36,032 nucleotides of DNA from Parcubacteria group bacterium GW2011_GWA2_49_9 (GTDB lineage Bacteria > Patescibacteriota > Minisyncoccia > Phycocordibacterales > UBA10002): NCBI GenBank assembly GCA_001004005.1, contig LCQF01000024.1, positions 1 through 36,032 of the forward strand, given 5' to 3'. Below are positions 25,178-34,802 of the stretch, one piece after another; within the stretch, counting starts at the first letter, position 1, and each line of letters opens with the position of its first letter. The notes below the pieces were generated by a model, which was not told the origin of the DNA, searched no databases, and worked only from the letters and a program-made list of their open reading frames with translations. Position numbers and translations under genes: made by a program.

Positions 25178-25702
25178 ATGAATCTACCCACTACACCCCC
25201 ACACCAATCCGCCGCGGATTGGTGTGGGGGTAAAGACGAAGCCCAAAAACAACTGGAATCGCACGTGCAGGACGAATACCAACGCTATCACGCAAAAATG
25301 GTGGCGACGGCGATGGAAGGATATGCACCGCAGTTTGGTGGCGACCCACTTTTATGGTACGTCACCGGATTACTTCACGACATTGATTTTGAAAAGTTTC
25401 CGCATCAGCATCCGGCCGAATCGCTCAAATGGTTTAAGGAGTGGGGATATCCCGAAGAGCTTATTCACGCAGTGGAAGCGCACGCGTACGGCTACAATGG
25501 ATTTACAACACTGCCGGAAGGAAAGCTTGCCGGAGCGCTGATGGCCTGTGATGAGATATCAGGCATCTTTTTCGCATACCGAAAAGTGAATCCAATCCCG
25601 TACGGACAGATGAAAGTTAGTTCCATCCTGAAACGGCTCAAAGAAAAAGCCTTCGCCGCCAAAATTGAACGCGAAACCATAAGGATTACGGTTTTACATT
25701 AG
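25178..25702 (+). CDS. HD-domain hydrolase
   Basis: YVTGLLHDIDFEKFPHQHPAESLKWFKEWGYPEELIHAVEAHAYGY. Confidence 0.85.
   Translation: MNLPTTPPHQSAADWCGGKDEAQKQLESHVQDEYQRYHAKMVATAMEGYAPQFGGDPLLWYVTGLLHDIDFEKFPHQHPAESLKWFKEWGYPEELIHAVEAHAYGYNGFTTLPEGKLAGALMACDEISGIFFAYRKVNPIPYGQMKVSSILKRLKEKAFAAKIERETIRITVLH
25195..25231. repeat. Perfect 17-bp inverted repeat inside the 5' end of the HD-domain CDS
   Basis: acccccacaccaatccg-ccg-cggattggtgtgggggt. Confidence 0.95.
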
Positions 25703-25713
25703 CCCATACAAAG

Positions 25714-25747
25714 AACATCCTTACAAACTGGAGTTTGTAAGGATGTT
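25714..25747. repeat. Intergenic perfect 16-bp inverted repeat
   Basis: aacatccttacaaact-gg-agtttgtaaggatgtt. Confidence 0.9.
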
Positions 25748-25764
25748 GAAAAGACAAAAAATGT

Positions 25765-26454
25765 ATGAAAATTAAAATTTTGTCATGGAACATTTGGATG
25801 GACAGTGATTTTGGCAAAGTCACGGAGTTTTTGCGTAGCTCTAATGCGGATATTGTCGCTGTACAGGAATATATGCCTGACGATAGCGGACGCGACATTG
25901 TCGCTTTCTTAACCAAACTTGGCTACCACTCGGCCGTTTCTTCCTCGTGGGAAATCAGAAAAGACGGAAGAAAAATGGGTGTCGCGCTTTTTAGTAAGTA
26001 TCCGATATGCAGAACTAGCACAGTCGTACTATCCGAAGACAAGCGCCGACTTGCCGTTGAAGCGGATATTGAAGTTGGAGAGGCACTTCTCAAGGTATTT
26101 TCCGTGCACACGCTCCATACGCACCTGCAGGAGTCCGATATTTTGAACGGGCAAGTTGAACATCTGATTAAGGCGCTACCTGAAGAGAAAGTCGTCGTGA
26201 TGGGCGATTTCAATGCGACTCCCGATATGACGACTATAGTACGAATGCGAAAGGTCTTGGTTGATACAGACCCAACATTGGCACCAACGTGGAGTTTGAA
26301 TCCGAAAGGGTGTGAAGGATGTGTCTTCTCGGGTCTCACTATCAAATTGGATTACATCTTTGCCAGCCGCGACCTCAAAACGCATTCATTCAAAGTCGAG
26401 ACGGACGCGAAAGGCTCCGACCATTTACCGGTGTCGGTAGTGGTTGAAATATAA
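25765..26454 (+). CDS. Endonuclease/exonuclease/phosphatase-family protein
   Basis: ILSWNIWMD...IVAVQEY...VVMGDFNATPD...DYIFASRD...SDHLPVSVVVEI. Confidence 0.92.
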   Translation: MKIKILSWNIWMDSDFGKVTEFLRSSNADIVAVQEYMPDDSGRDIVAFLTKLGYHSAVSSSWEIRKDGRKMGVALFSKYPICRTSTVVLSEDKRRLAVEADIEVGEALLKVFSVHTLHTHLQESDILNGQVEHLIKALPEEKVVVMGDFNATPDMTTIVRMRKVLVDTDPTLAPTWSLNPKGCEGCVFSGLTIKLDYIFASRDLKTHSFKVETDAKGSDHLPVSVVVEI

Positions 26455-26577
26455 AGCTCTATCGGGTTCGAACTGAAATAAAAGACGTCGCGTGGTGTAA
26501 TAAGAGGGGTGCTTACGGCACCTCCTTTTTGGTGTAGTATGTGAGGCACTCGAGTAATAATCGGCTAGAAAGTATAT

Positions 26578-28380
26578 ATGCACAGGTTTTTCTCACACAA
26601 AATTGTCCTGAGAATTCGCTCCTTTGTCCGTACTCGAAAGGTAGTAAGTTCCCTCATACTACTCGTACTTGTCGGCGGGGGGTATTACGCTATTTCGGCG
26701 TTTAGTGGTACGGATTTGGATACACGATATGTTATCGGGAAGGTAACTCGTGGAACGATTGTCTCTTCAATTACCGGCTCCGGACAGATTTCCGCCTCCA
26801 GCCAAGTTGACCTCAAAACCAAAGCAGCCGGAGATGTGCTCTATGTCGGCGTGAAGAGCGGACAAGAGGTACGAGCCGGTTCGCTTTTGCTACAGCTTGA
26901 CGCGCGTGATGCGCAGAAGTCAGTTCGCGACGCGGAGGCGAATTTGGAAAGCGCGAAGATTTCGCATCAAAAATTATTGAAGCCTGCCGACACGCTTTCG
27001 CTTATTCAGGCGGAAAACGCGCTTTCACAAGCAAACGCAAGTCTCGCAAAGGGATATGACGACGGGTTCAATTCGGTTTCAAACGCGTTTTTGGATTTAC
27101 CCACGGTTCTAATTGGACTTTCCGATATTATTTCGGGAACGAAGGTGGGGCAGTCGGGACAGGATAATCTCTCGGCGTACGCCGATTTGATTTCCACGTT
27201 TGACAGTACTTCGGTGCTCCTCCGAGATTCGGCGCGCGAGGCGTTCCAAAAGGCGCGAGCAGCGTATGACCGAACTTTCATCTTGTATCGCTCTACCAGC
27301 CGTCTTTCCGACAAGGCAACGATTGAAACGCTTATCAACGAAGTGTACGACAGCACAAAGACTATTGCCGAAGCGGTAAAACGCACCAACGACTTTCTTA
27401 GTGTGGTTAAGGACAGGCTTTCCGAACACAATCAGGCCTTACCTGCGCCGCTTTCGGGACACCTCTCGTCACTTTCCACCTATATCGGAAATACCAATTC
27501 ACATCTCCTTTCGCTTCTTGGTATCAAGGACACCATCACCTCGTCCAAATATTCCATTTCGGAAAGAACCGAATCACTCGCAAAACTGAAGGCGGGAGCG
27601 GAAGCGTTGGATATTTCAGCTTCGGAGCTTACCCTAAAGCAAAGGGAAAATGCATTACAAGACGCGAGGGAAAAACTTGCCGATTACTTCATCCGTGCCC
27701 CGTTTGACGGGACGGTGGCGAGTCTCTCGGTTAAGAAAGCCGATTCGCTTGGAAGCGGAGCCTCGGTCGGCGTGTTTATCACGAAGCAGCAGCTCGCCGA
27801 GATTTCACTGAACGAAGTGGACGTAGCACGGATAAAGATCGGCCAACCGGCTTTGTTAACTTTTGACGCCGTTTCCAATCTAAAAATCAACGGGACCGTA
27901 CTGGAAATGGACACCGTCGGGACGGTTTCGCAAGGAGTCGTTACGTACAACGTGAAAATCGGATTTAATTCACCTGACGGGGTTATAAAACCGGGGATGA
28001 GTGTGACTGCTGAAATTATTACCGATTCCAAGCCGGATGTGCTTATCGTCCCGCAGGGTGCAGTGAAGACGCAAGGGCGGACGAAGTACGTGGAGGTTGT
28101 GACGGATACCCTTCTGGAAGTGGAAAACGGTACGAGAGTCACGCAAACTGGAATTGTGCTCGCGTCGGCACCCGAACGAAAATCGGTTGAGGTCGGTATG
28201 TCAAACGATACGGTAACCGAAATTCTTTCCGGCCTTGAAGAAGGCGAACGTATCGTTATACGGACCATCTCCTCGGGTGTCGCGGCTACCCAGACCGCTC
28301 CAACTATTTTTGGCGCGTCGGGAGCCGGGAGAAACACAGGGGGAGGCGGAGTGAATGCAACGTTCAGGGTTCAGCGATAA
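26578..28380 (+). CDS. HlyD/MacA-type periplasmic adaptor (membrane fusion) protein
   Basis: GTIVSSITGSGQISASSQVDLKTKAAGDVLYVGVKSGQEVRAGSLLLQLDARDA...YFIRAPFDGTVASLSVKKADS. Confidence 0.9.
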   Translation: MHRFFSHKIVLRIRSFVRTRKVVSSLILLVLVGGGYYAISAFSGTDLDTRYVIGKVTRGTIVSSITGSGQISASSQVDLKTKAAGDVLYVGVKSGQEVRAGSLLLQLDARDAQKSVRDAEANLESAKISHQKLLKPADTLSLIQAENALSQANASLAKGYDDGFNSVSNAFLDLPTVLIGLSDIISGTKVGQSGQDNLSAYADLISTFDSTSVLLRDSAREAFQKARAAYDRTFILYRSTSRLSDKATIETLINEVYDSTKTIAEAVKRTNDFLSVVKDRLSEHNQALPAPLSGHLSSLSTYIGNTNSHLLSLLGIKDTITSSKYSISERTESLAKLKAGAEALDISASELTLKQRENALQDAREKLADYFIRAPFDGTVASLSVKKADSLGSGASVGVFITKQQLAEISLNEVDVARIKIGQPALLTFDAVSNLKINGTVLEMDTVGTVSQGVVTYNVKIGFNSPDGVIKPGMSVTAEIITDSKPDVLIVPQGAVKTQGRTKYVEVVTDTLLEVENGTRVTQTGIVLASAPERKSVEVGMSNDTVTEILSGLEEGERIVIRTISSGVAATQTAPTIFGASGAGRNTGGGGVNATFRVQR

Positions 28381-28387
28381 TCTTTCT

Positions 28388-28510
28388 GGTTCTCCCTTTT
28401 CTAAAGGGAGCAGACGAGGCTTCGAGTTGAGGGATTTAAATCCTCCGTCGCCGAAGCCGGCGACACCTCCTTTAAGAAAAGCCTGTAGTCGTAGACTAGA
28501 GGAATAAGTC
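28388..28510. repeat. Intergenic repeat related to MITE-like element copy 3
   Basis: tttaagaaaagcctgtagtcgtagact... versus tttaagaaaagcttgcagtcgtagact... at 24448. Confidence 0.6.
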
Positions 28511-28519
28511 CACGATACC

Positions 28520-29068
28520 ATGATAGAAATCAAAGACGTTACAAAAATATATAAAACCGGTGATGTTGAGTTCCAAGCACTCTATGGTGTCAGCTTTACT
28601 ATCCGTGACGGCGAATTCGTCGCCATTATGGGCCCGTCTGGTTCGGGTAAATCAACGTTGATGCATATTTTAGGGTGCCTTGATACGCCAACAAGCGGAA
28701 CATATTTTCTTGATGGTAAGAATGTCGCCTCGCTTGACGACGACGCGCTGGCCGACATACGGAAAGAAAAAATCGGCTTCGTCTTCCAGCAATTTAATCT
28801 TTTGCCACGTACCACGGTACTCCGGAATGTAAGTCTGCCACTTGTGTATGCATCAGTGCGAGGCGACGAGCGAAATAAAAAAGTTGAGAAGGCGTTGTTT
28901 TCGGCAGGATTTGACCGCAGTCATTTTTTACACCATTCAAACCAGCTTTCCGGCGGACAGATTCAGCGTGTTGCCATCGCGAGGGCGCTCGTCAATAATC
29001 CGTCCCTCATACTTGCGGACGAACCGACCGGAAATCTTGACACCAAAACAAGGACGGCGCGATTGTAA
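28520..29068 (+). pseudogene. MacB/LolD-type ABC ATPase, internally deleted and frameshifted near C-terminus
   Basis: Walker [40 protein letters not shown] then RTARL*; the expected tail [15 protein letters not shown] is readable in another frame up to 29099. Confidence 0.75.
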
Positions 29069-29099
29069 GCGATGAACGTATTCATAAGAACGTATAGCT

Positions 29100-30320
29100 A
29101 TGACCTTCGCGGATTTATTTCACGAAACTATCGCCGCGCTTTCGGCAAACAAGGTCCGGACCGGCCTCACGATGCTCGGTATTATTATCGGTATCGCGTC
29201 CGTGATTTCAATGGTATCAATCGGTGAGGGCGCCAAGAAATCCATAGAAGGAAGCATACAGGGACTAGGCTCAAATTTACTTACCGTTATGCCTGGAGTC
29301 GTACAGCCTGGAAGAGCGGTTGTCTCGGCGGGGCGAGGCTCGTCCCAAACACTTAAGAATACCGATGCCGAAGCACTTCGCGATATTCAGGGTATTTCGG
29401 CTATTTCGCCGGAGCTTAACCGGCGTTTCCAGATTACCGCCCCTACTACCGGTTTTAACACGAACTCCACGGTTATCGGAGCAGAGCCGGACTACGCGCT
29501 TGTTCGGAATCTCATCACGGACAACGGCTCATTTATCACTGCACCGCACCTGCGCGGTCTTGGGCGCGTCGCGGTACTCGGTCCTACGGCTGCTACAGAC
29601 CTGTTCGGCGAAGAAGACCCTGTTGGGCAAAGCGTGCGCATCAACAAGATGAACTTTACCGTTATCGGCACATTACAGAAGAAGGGAAGCGCGGGATTCT
29701 TTAATCCCGACGATATGATTTTCGTACCACTCTCCACGATGCAGAAACTTCTTTCCGGCGATGACTACCTTTCCACGATTGCGGTGAGCGTTACCGATAA
29801 AGATATGATGCCGATCGTTCAGCAGGAGATTACCGCGCTTCTCGCGGAGCGCCACCGCGTGGACCTAGAGAGTCCCGACTTTTCCGTGATTTCGCAGGCA
29901 GATATCTTGGGAACACTGACGCAGGTTACTACCACGTTCACGCTTTTTCTCGCCTCTATCGCGAGTATTTCACTTCTCGTCGGCGGTATCGGTATTATGA
30001 ATATGATGCTTACCACTGTGACGGAACGTACGCGCGAGATAGGACTCCGAAAGGCAATCGGAGCCAAGCGGCGCGATATTAATTTGCAGTTTTTGGCGGA
30101 GGCGGTAATGCTTACCTTTACCGGCGGGCTTATAGGAATACTTCTTGGCTGGCTTGTCGCGTTCGGCGTCACCAAGCTGGGTATTGTACAGACCAGCGTT
30201 TCGCTTTCTTCCATACTGCTCGCGTTCGGCGTTTCGGGTGCTATTGGGATTATTTTCGGATATTATCCCGCCCGCCGTGCCTCAAACCTTAGTCCGATTG
30301 AGGCGTTACGGTATGAATAG
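29100..30320 (+). CDS. MacB-type ABC transporter permease (FtsX-like)
   Basis: NKVRTGLTMLGIIIGIASVISMVSIGEGAKKSI...GIGIMNMMLTTVTERTREIGLRKAIGAKRRDI...YPARRASNLSPIEALRYE. Confidence 0.95.
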   Translation: MTFADLFHETIAALSANKVRTGLTMLGIIIGIASVISMVSIGEGAKKSIEGSIQGLGSNLLTVMPGVVQPGRAVVSAGRGSSQTLKNTDAEALRDIQGISAISPELNRRFQITAPTTGFNTNSTVIGAEPDYALVRNLITDNGSFITAPHLRGLGRVAVLGPTAATDLFGEEDPVGQSVRINKMNFTVIGTLQKKGSAGFFNPDDMIFVPLSTMQKLLSGDDYLSTIAVSVTDKDMMPIVQQEITALLAERHRVDLESPDFSVISQADILGTLTQVTTTFTLFLASIASISLLVGGIGIMNMMLTTVTERTREIGLRKAIGAKRRDINLQFLAEAVMLTFTGGLIGILLGWLVAFGVTKLGIVQTSVSLSSILLAFGVSGAIGIIFGYYPARRASNLSPIEALRYE

Positions 30321-30358
30321 CTTGTTTACATGAATTAAAAAAGTGCTAGGCTAGGAGC

Positions 30359-31477
30359 ATGAATGAGGATATCAGGGGAAGATACAATAATTTAAATTGG
30401 GCGAACCTTCTAAGAACTGATTTAGGTAATGCTGGTCAGCTTACAGCTGCAAAGCCAATTTTGGATAGAATAAAGGAGACTCTAGATTTCTTTCTTGACG
30501 GTACATTGCTCAATTCTCTTTCCGAAACTGCTGTTCAAGAAATCGGCTATCAATTTTCCGGGTTTCTTGAGCTTGCAGAAAAGCGAATTCTCCAGTTTTC
30601 TGATGTCTCGCAACGTGAGCAAATGATTCAGACAATCAAGAGCCAGGAGTGGAACATGATGAATGTCCTAAGTAAGTACCTGCAATATTTGAAATGGGAT
30701 AAAAGAGCACAAGGAAGTCAAGAAAGTATAGTCACAACGCAAATTGCAAATATACGGAAAGAGTGGGAAGACAAGAAGGTAGAAATTAAAGCCCTCCAGA
30801 ACGAAATTCCAAAGGTGTTGGGAGAAATTGAAAAGGCACAGGTTTTTGCTAATGCATTATTGAAAGACAAAGTGTCGGTTGAGGGCGCCATTAATCAAAC
30901 AAAGGAATTCCTAAATAAAAATGAAGAGGCAATTCAGTCGATACTTCGGCTAAACGCAACTGATGCCGCAAAAAAAGCAAAAGAGCACGAAACGTTTGTT
31001 CAGGAATTTGTGCCGGTTTGGTTTTTTAAAAAGTGGCCTTTAAGAAATATCCCCCTTTTACAGAAAGTTACGCAATTATCGTGGAGTGGTTCGTTTCTCT
31101 GGCTACTGGCTTCCGTTTTTTTCGGTTTGATTGTAATGACAATTGTTGGATACTTTATTTTTACGGGCGCCAACTTTACCATCGGTAATTCTTTATTGAG
31201 AATTGCCTCCCTTCTTGTTCCTGGATATTTTACTGTTTTCTGCGCACAGCAATATCTTAATCATCGGAGACTTTATGAGTCTTACCGATTCAAGGACATA
31301 TCCTTTCAAACCATGATTAATTTACGGCGGTTGTTACCTGAACACTCAAGACAGCAGGAGCAGACTCTGGAAAAGGCACTGAACGTTCTTTTTGCTGAAC
31401 CAGCTCTGAAGGACAGTATTCAGTACGATAAGCAGCTTTTGTTCGAACTCTTAAGAATGGTAAGGAAGGATATTTAG
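30359..31477 (+). CDS. Hypothetical coiled-coil protein with two TM helices
   Basis: 372 aa; GSFLWLLASVFFGLIVMTIVGYFIF and LLRIASLLVPGYFTVFC. Confidence 0.75.
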   Translation: MNEDIRGRYNNLNWANLLRTDLGNAGQLTAAKPILDRIKETLDFFLDGTLLNSLSETAVQEIGYQFSGFLELAEKRILQFSDVSQREQMIQTIKSQEWNMMNVLSKYLQYLKWDKRAQGSQESIVTTQIANIRKEWEDKKVEIKALQNEIPKVLGEIEKAQVFANALLKDKVSVEGAINQTKEFLNKNEEAIQSILRLNATDAAKKAKEHETFVQEFVPVWFFKKWPLRNIPLLQKVTQLSWSGSFLWLLASVFFGLIVMTIVGYFIFTGANFTIGNSLLRIASLLVPGYFTVFCAQQYLNHRRLYESYRFKDISFQTMINLRRLLPEHSRQQEQTLEKALNVLFAEPALKDSIQYDKQLLFELLRMVRKDI

Positions 31478-31535
31478 TGGTTTCTGCAAAAGGCAAGCTT
31501 TCTATTTAATCTAAAATACGCTATTCTGTGGCCTT

Positions 31536-32881
31536 ATGGCCAAAAGCGACACGGTACTTAGTTTTGATAACCTCACGTTTGAATACGGGCCCAACAACCC
31601 CATTTTGAGTGAAGTGGATTTTTCGGCGCGACGGCGCGCCAAGTTATTCCTCGCGACCAGCTGGACCTCACGGTGCGGGAGTTTTTTGAGAAGTGTTTTA
31701 AAGAGAAACGGTACGACATTGACCCGCGTATTGATGAAGTCTTGGAAGTGGTTAACCTCAAAGGTCACGAGAAGGTGCACGACCGGATTGTGAAGTCGTT
31801 TTCGGGCGGACAGCAGGCTCGACTTCTTCTCGCCTCCGCACTTATTCAGGAGCCCGACCTCCTTCTCTTGGACGAACCGACGAACAATTTGGACAAGGCG
31901 GGGATTGCACATCTTACGAAGTTTCTAAAGGAGTACACAAAAACGTGTATTGTCATTTCACACGATTCCGACTTCTTGAATTCGTTCACTCACGGCGTTT
32001 TGTATTTGGATATCTTCACGCATAAGGTAGAGCAGTATGTCGGCGACTATTTTGACGTGGTAGTGCAAATCACCGCACGATTGGAAAAAGAAAACCGCAA
32101 GAACGCCCAGCTTGCCAAATTGATTCAGGAAAAAAAGGACCAGGCGAACGTGTTTGCGAATAAAGGGGGACAAATGCGCGTCGTGGCGAAGCGAATGCGA
32201 GAGAAGGCGGAAGACCTTGAGGAAGAAATCGTTGATGTACGCAAGGAGGACAAAACTATCCGGCCGTTTACCATTCCGTCCCAACCGGAACTCATCGGGG
32301 AAATTCTGCACCTCACTTCCTGCAAAATTCTTTTACACAAGAAGGGGGGAGTAAAGCCGGTGGAACGAAAGGTGAATATTTCCCTCCGAAAAAATAATCA
32401 TTTGCTCCTTGCCGGACCGAATGGAATAGGAAAGTCCACGCTTCTTGAGGCTATCGCGCATGGAAAGGCCACGGGCGCGAAAGTTGCCGATGGTGTGAAG
32501 ATTGGCTACTACCGGCAAGATTTCTCCACGCTCAATTTTGAGGATACCGTACATGAGTCGCTTTCCGCGGTTATGGTACGCCAAACGGAAGAGCATCTTC
32601 GTTCTGTCGCGGCGGGATTCTTGATTACGGGAGAGCTTATGCATAACCGCATTAAAAGTTTGTCCGAGGGACAAAAGGGTCTTGTCGCGTTCGCTCGTCT
32701 TGTTTTGGAAAAGCCGGGGCTCCTTATTTTGGACGAACCGACCAACCACATTAACTTCCGGCACATTCCCGTTATCGCCGAGGCTTTGAATAAATACGAG
32801 GGCGCGATGATACTCGTCTCGCACGTTCCCGAATTTGTCGCGAAGATTCGTATTGATGAGGTATTGGATCTGGAGAAGTGA
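31536..32881 (+). pseudogene. ABC-F family ATPase with N-terminal Walker A region missing (frameshift at about 31630-31645)
   Basis: SFDNLTFEYGPNNPILSEVDFSARR (frame 0), then TARQVIPRDQLDLTVREFFEKCF...SFSGGQQARLLLASALIQEPDLLLLDEPTNNLD...GPNGIGKST...LSEGQKGLVAFARLVLEKPGLLILDEPTNHI (other frame). Confidence 0.8.
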
Positions 32882-32929
32882 CACAAAATAAAGACCCTGT
32901 ATTAAATACGGGGGACTATATTTTGTGTC
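32881..32929. terminator. Terminator-like nested hairpin
   Basis: acacaaaata...ccctgtattaaatacgggg...tattttgtgt. Confidence 0.6.
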
Positions 32930-32953
32930 ATCCCCACGAAAGTGGGGATCCAG
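32928..32953. repeat. Intergenic GTCATCCCC-ACGAAAGT-GGGGATCCAG repeat
   Basis: gtcatccccacgaaagtggggatccag. Confidence 0.6.
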
Positions 32954-33044
32954 AGAGCGTTAATCTTGTGTCAGCTGCAAGGTGTGGATTGAAGCGGAGA
33001 AAATTTTGCTATACTACTAGCACTATACGTGTCTTTACTAATGT

Positions 33045-33404
33045 ATGAAGAAAATATTTATCGGTATTGTCGTAGTTGCGCTCATTGTTTGGGCGTTCAT
33101 TTATATTTCCACTCCCCGTTATGATATGACGGGGCCGGATGTGGTGCGGACTGACCTGCATATTGAACATCTGAAATTGGTAGCAGGACCATCGGTGTTT
33201 CGGGCACGGGTAGGGAATACGGTTATGATTACTGTTTCCAGTGACCAGGCTGAAGAACTGCACTTGCACGGTTACGACAAAAAAATGAAGCTGGCGCCGA
33301 ACAAGCCAGGTATGTTTATAGTGAAAGCCGATAGGGTGGGGACATTCGTGGTTGAACTTGAAAGCTCAAAGAGCGAGATTTTTACGCTGGAAGTGATGCC
33401 GTAG
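33045..33404 (+). CDS. Membrane-anchored cupredoxin-like protein
   Basis: N-terminal TM; VGNTVMITVSSDQAEELHLHGYDKKMKLAPNKPGMFIVKADRVGTFVVELE. Confidence 0.75.
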   Translation: MKKIFIGIVVVALIVWAFIYISTPRYDMTGPDVVRTDLHIEHLKLVAGPSVFRARVGNTVMITVSSDQAEELHLHGYDKKMKLAPNKPGMFIVKADRVGTFVVELESSKSEIFTLEVMP

Positions 33405-33428
33405 AAGGAATGAACTATGAAATATGAA

Positions 33429-34430
33429 CTAATACTCTAAACTTTTTAATACCTTAAGATAGATTTCCTCCACAATTTTTTCTTGCGCCTTGCCACTGCG
33501 GGCATAGTGGTCCAAGCCCGGGGCGGCGTTCACCTCAAGTACCCAGAACTTTTTTGGCTTTTCTTCAAGCGTTCCTTCCACCATGAGGTCAACGCCGCAG
33601 AGACGAAGACCCATATCCTTTGTGAGCTTGATTGCGAGTTTTGCAAACTCCGGATGTATTCGCTTTACCTCAACCGAGTCTCCGCCCGTAGAAAGGTTTG
33701 CGTTATCGAGTAAAAACACTTTTGCTCCAGTTTTGAGTACCGATGTGAGCGAGAGTCCTTGGTGACGCAGTTTTGTTCGTATGCGCGGGTCATCTGCCTT
33801 TAGTTGTGTGTCACGACTTGAGGCGATAAACGTTTTTTGTTTTTTCTGTAAAAGTCTAGCAATCGTTGAATGCCCGTCTCCGGTGACGTTAAGCGGAATA
33901 CGCTCATAGGCGGAAATAATTTTGTCGTCGAGGACGACAATACGGTAATCCCTGCCGGAAACATATTTCTGTACAAGCGCGACGCGGTCGCGTTTGAAAA
34001 TCGTCCTTAATCCTTTTCGCAACTCGTTTGGAGAATGCACAAGCTGCACATTGCCGCCTTGACTGCCGCTGTTAGGCTTTACAATAACCGGCAAACCCAG
34101 CTTCTTTGCAAAACGAAAAGCGGCGTTTCTATTCCGGCGCGAACCGAGCATCTTCGCCCAGTCATCGGAAAGAAACGCCTCCCCTCGTACCGTCGGGTAG
34201 CCCATCCGCTTCATGAAGAAGTTCGCATAGTCTTTGTCTTGGGCGATACTGGAAGCGCCGAGCGGGTTAAGGTCTGAACTCGAGTACCGGAAATAGCGGC
34301 GTTTTCCGTTCCGAAAGGTGACTTGACCCACTATCTTCCATTTCGGTTCTACAATAACCTTCGCACCGATACGTGGGGCGATTTTACGGAAGATAGTGCC
34401 CAGAATAGGTTGTACAGCGCGTTTTTTCAT
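33429..34430 (-). CDS. ATP-grasp ligase (RimK/cyanophycin synthetase-like)
   Basis: LGLPVIVKPNSGSQGGNVQLV...ALVQKYVSGRDYRIVVLDDKIISAYERIPLNVTGDGHST...GVDLMVEG...VLEVNAAPGLDHY; MKKRAVQP start preferred. Confidence 0.88.
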   Translation of the reverse strand: MKKRAVQPILGTIFRKIAPRIGAKVIVEPKWKIVGQVTFRNGKRRYFRYSSSDLNPLGASSIAQDKDYANFFMKRMGYPTVRGEAFLSDDWAKMLGSRRNRNAAFRFAKKLGLPVIVKPNSGSQGGNVQLVHSPNELRKGLRTIFKRDRVALVQKYVSGRDYRIVVLDDKIISAYERIPLNVTGDGHSTIARLLQKKQKTFIASSRDTQLKADDPRIRTKLRHQGLSLTSVLKTGAKVFLLDNANLSTGGDSVEVKRIHPEFAKLAIKLTKDMGLRLCGVDLMVEGTLEEKPKKFWVLEVNAAPGLDHYARSGKAQEKIVEEIYLKVLKSLEY

Positions 34431-34478
34431 CGTGAAGCAAGGATAGAACAAAAGTCTAATATTGTATATAATGAGTTG

Positions 34479-34802
34479 ATGGAAACATTTATAAAGGCGG
34501 ACATCTTCTTTTTTATCACGTCAATTGCCGTGATTTTGATAACCGTAGGGGTTATCGTCATTTTGTATTATCTTATTAAGATTTTAAAGAACGTTACAAG
34601 TATTAGCGACCGCATTGAGGAGGGAAGCAGGGCACTTGAAGAGGATTTCACTACCCTTCGTCAAAAAGTGAAGTCGGGCGAAATTGCAATGCGTATCGCT
34701 CGTGCCGTCCTTGAGCGGACGAGCGCATGGATGTCCGGCACCGCGCCGAAGCGAAAAGGACGGACGAAGGCAAGTCAGCAATCAGACGAAACACACGGTT
34801 GA
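34479..34802 (+). CDS. Hypothetical protein with single TM helix
   Basis: METFIKADIFFFITSIAVILITVGVIVILYYLIKILKN...; the track start at 34323 overlaps the divergent gene. Confidence 0.7.
   Translation: METFIKADIFFFITSIAVILITVGVIVILYYLIKILKNVTSISDRIEEGSRALEEDFTTLRQKVKSGEIAMRIARAVLERTSAWMSGTAPKRKGRTKASQQSDETHG

Noticed and set aside
25714-25747. Perfect inverted repeat as a rho-independent terminator
   Set aside because: No U-tract on either side and only a 2-nt loop; kept as an inverted repeat only.
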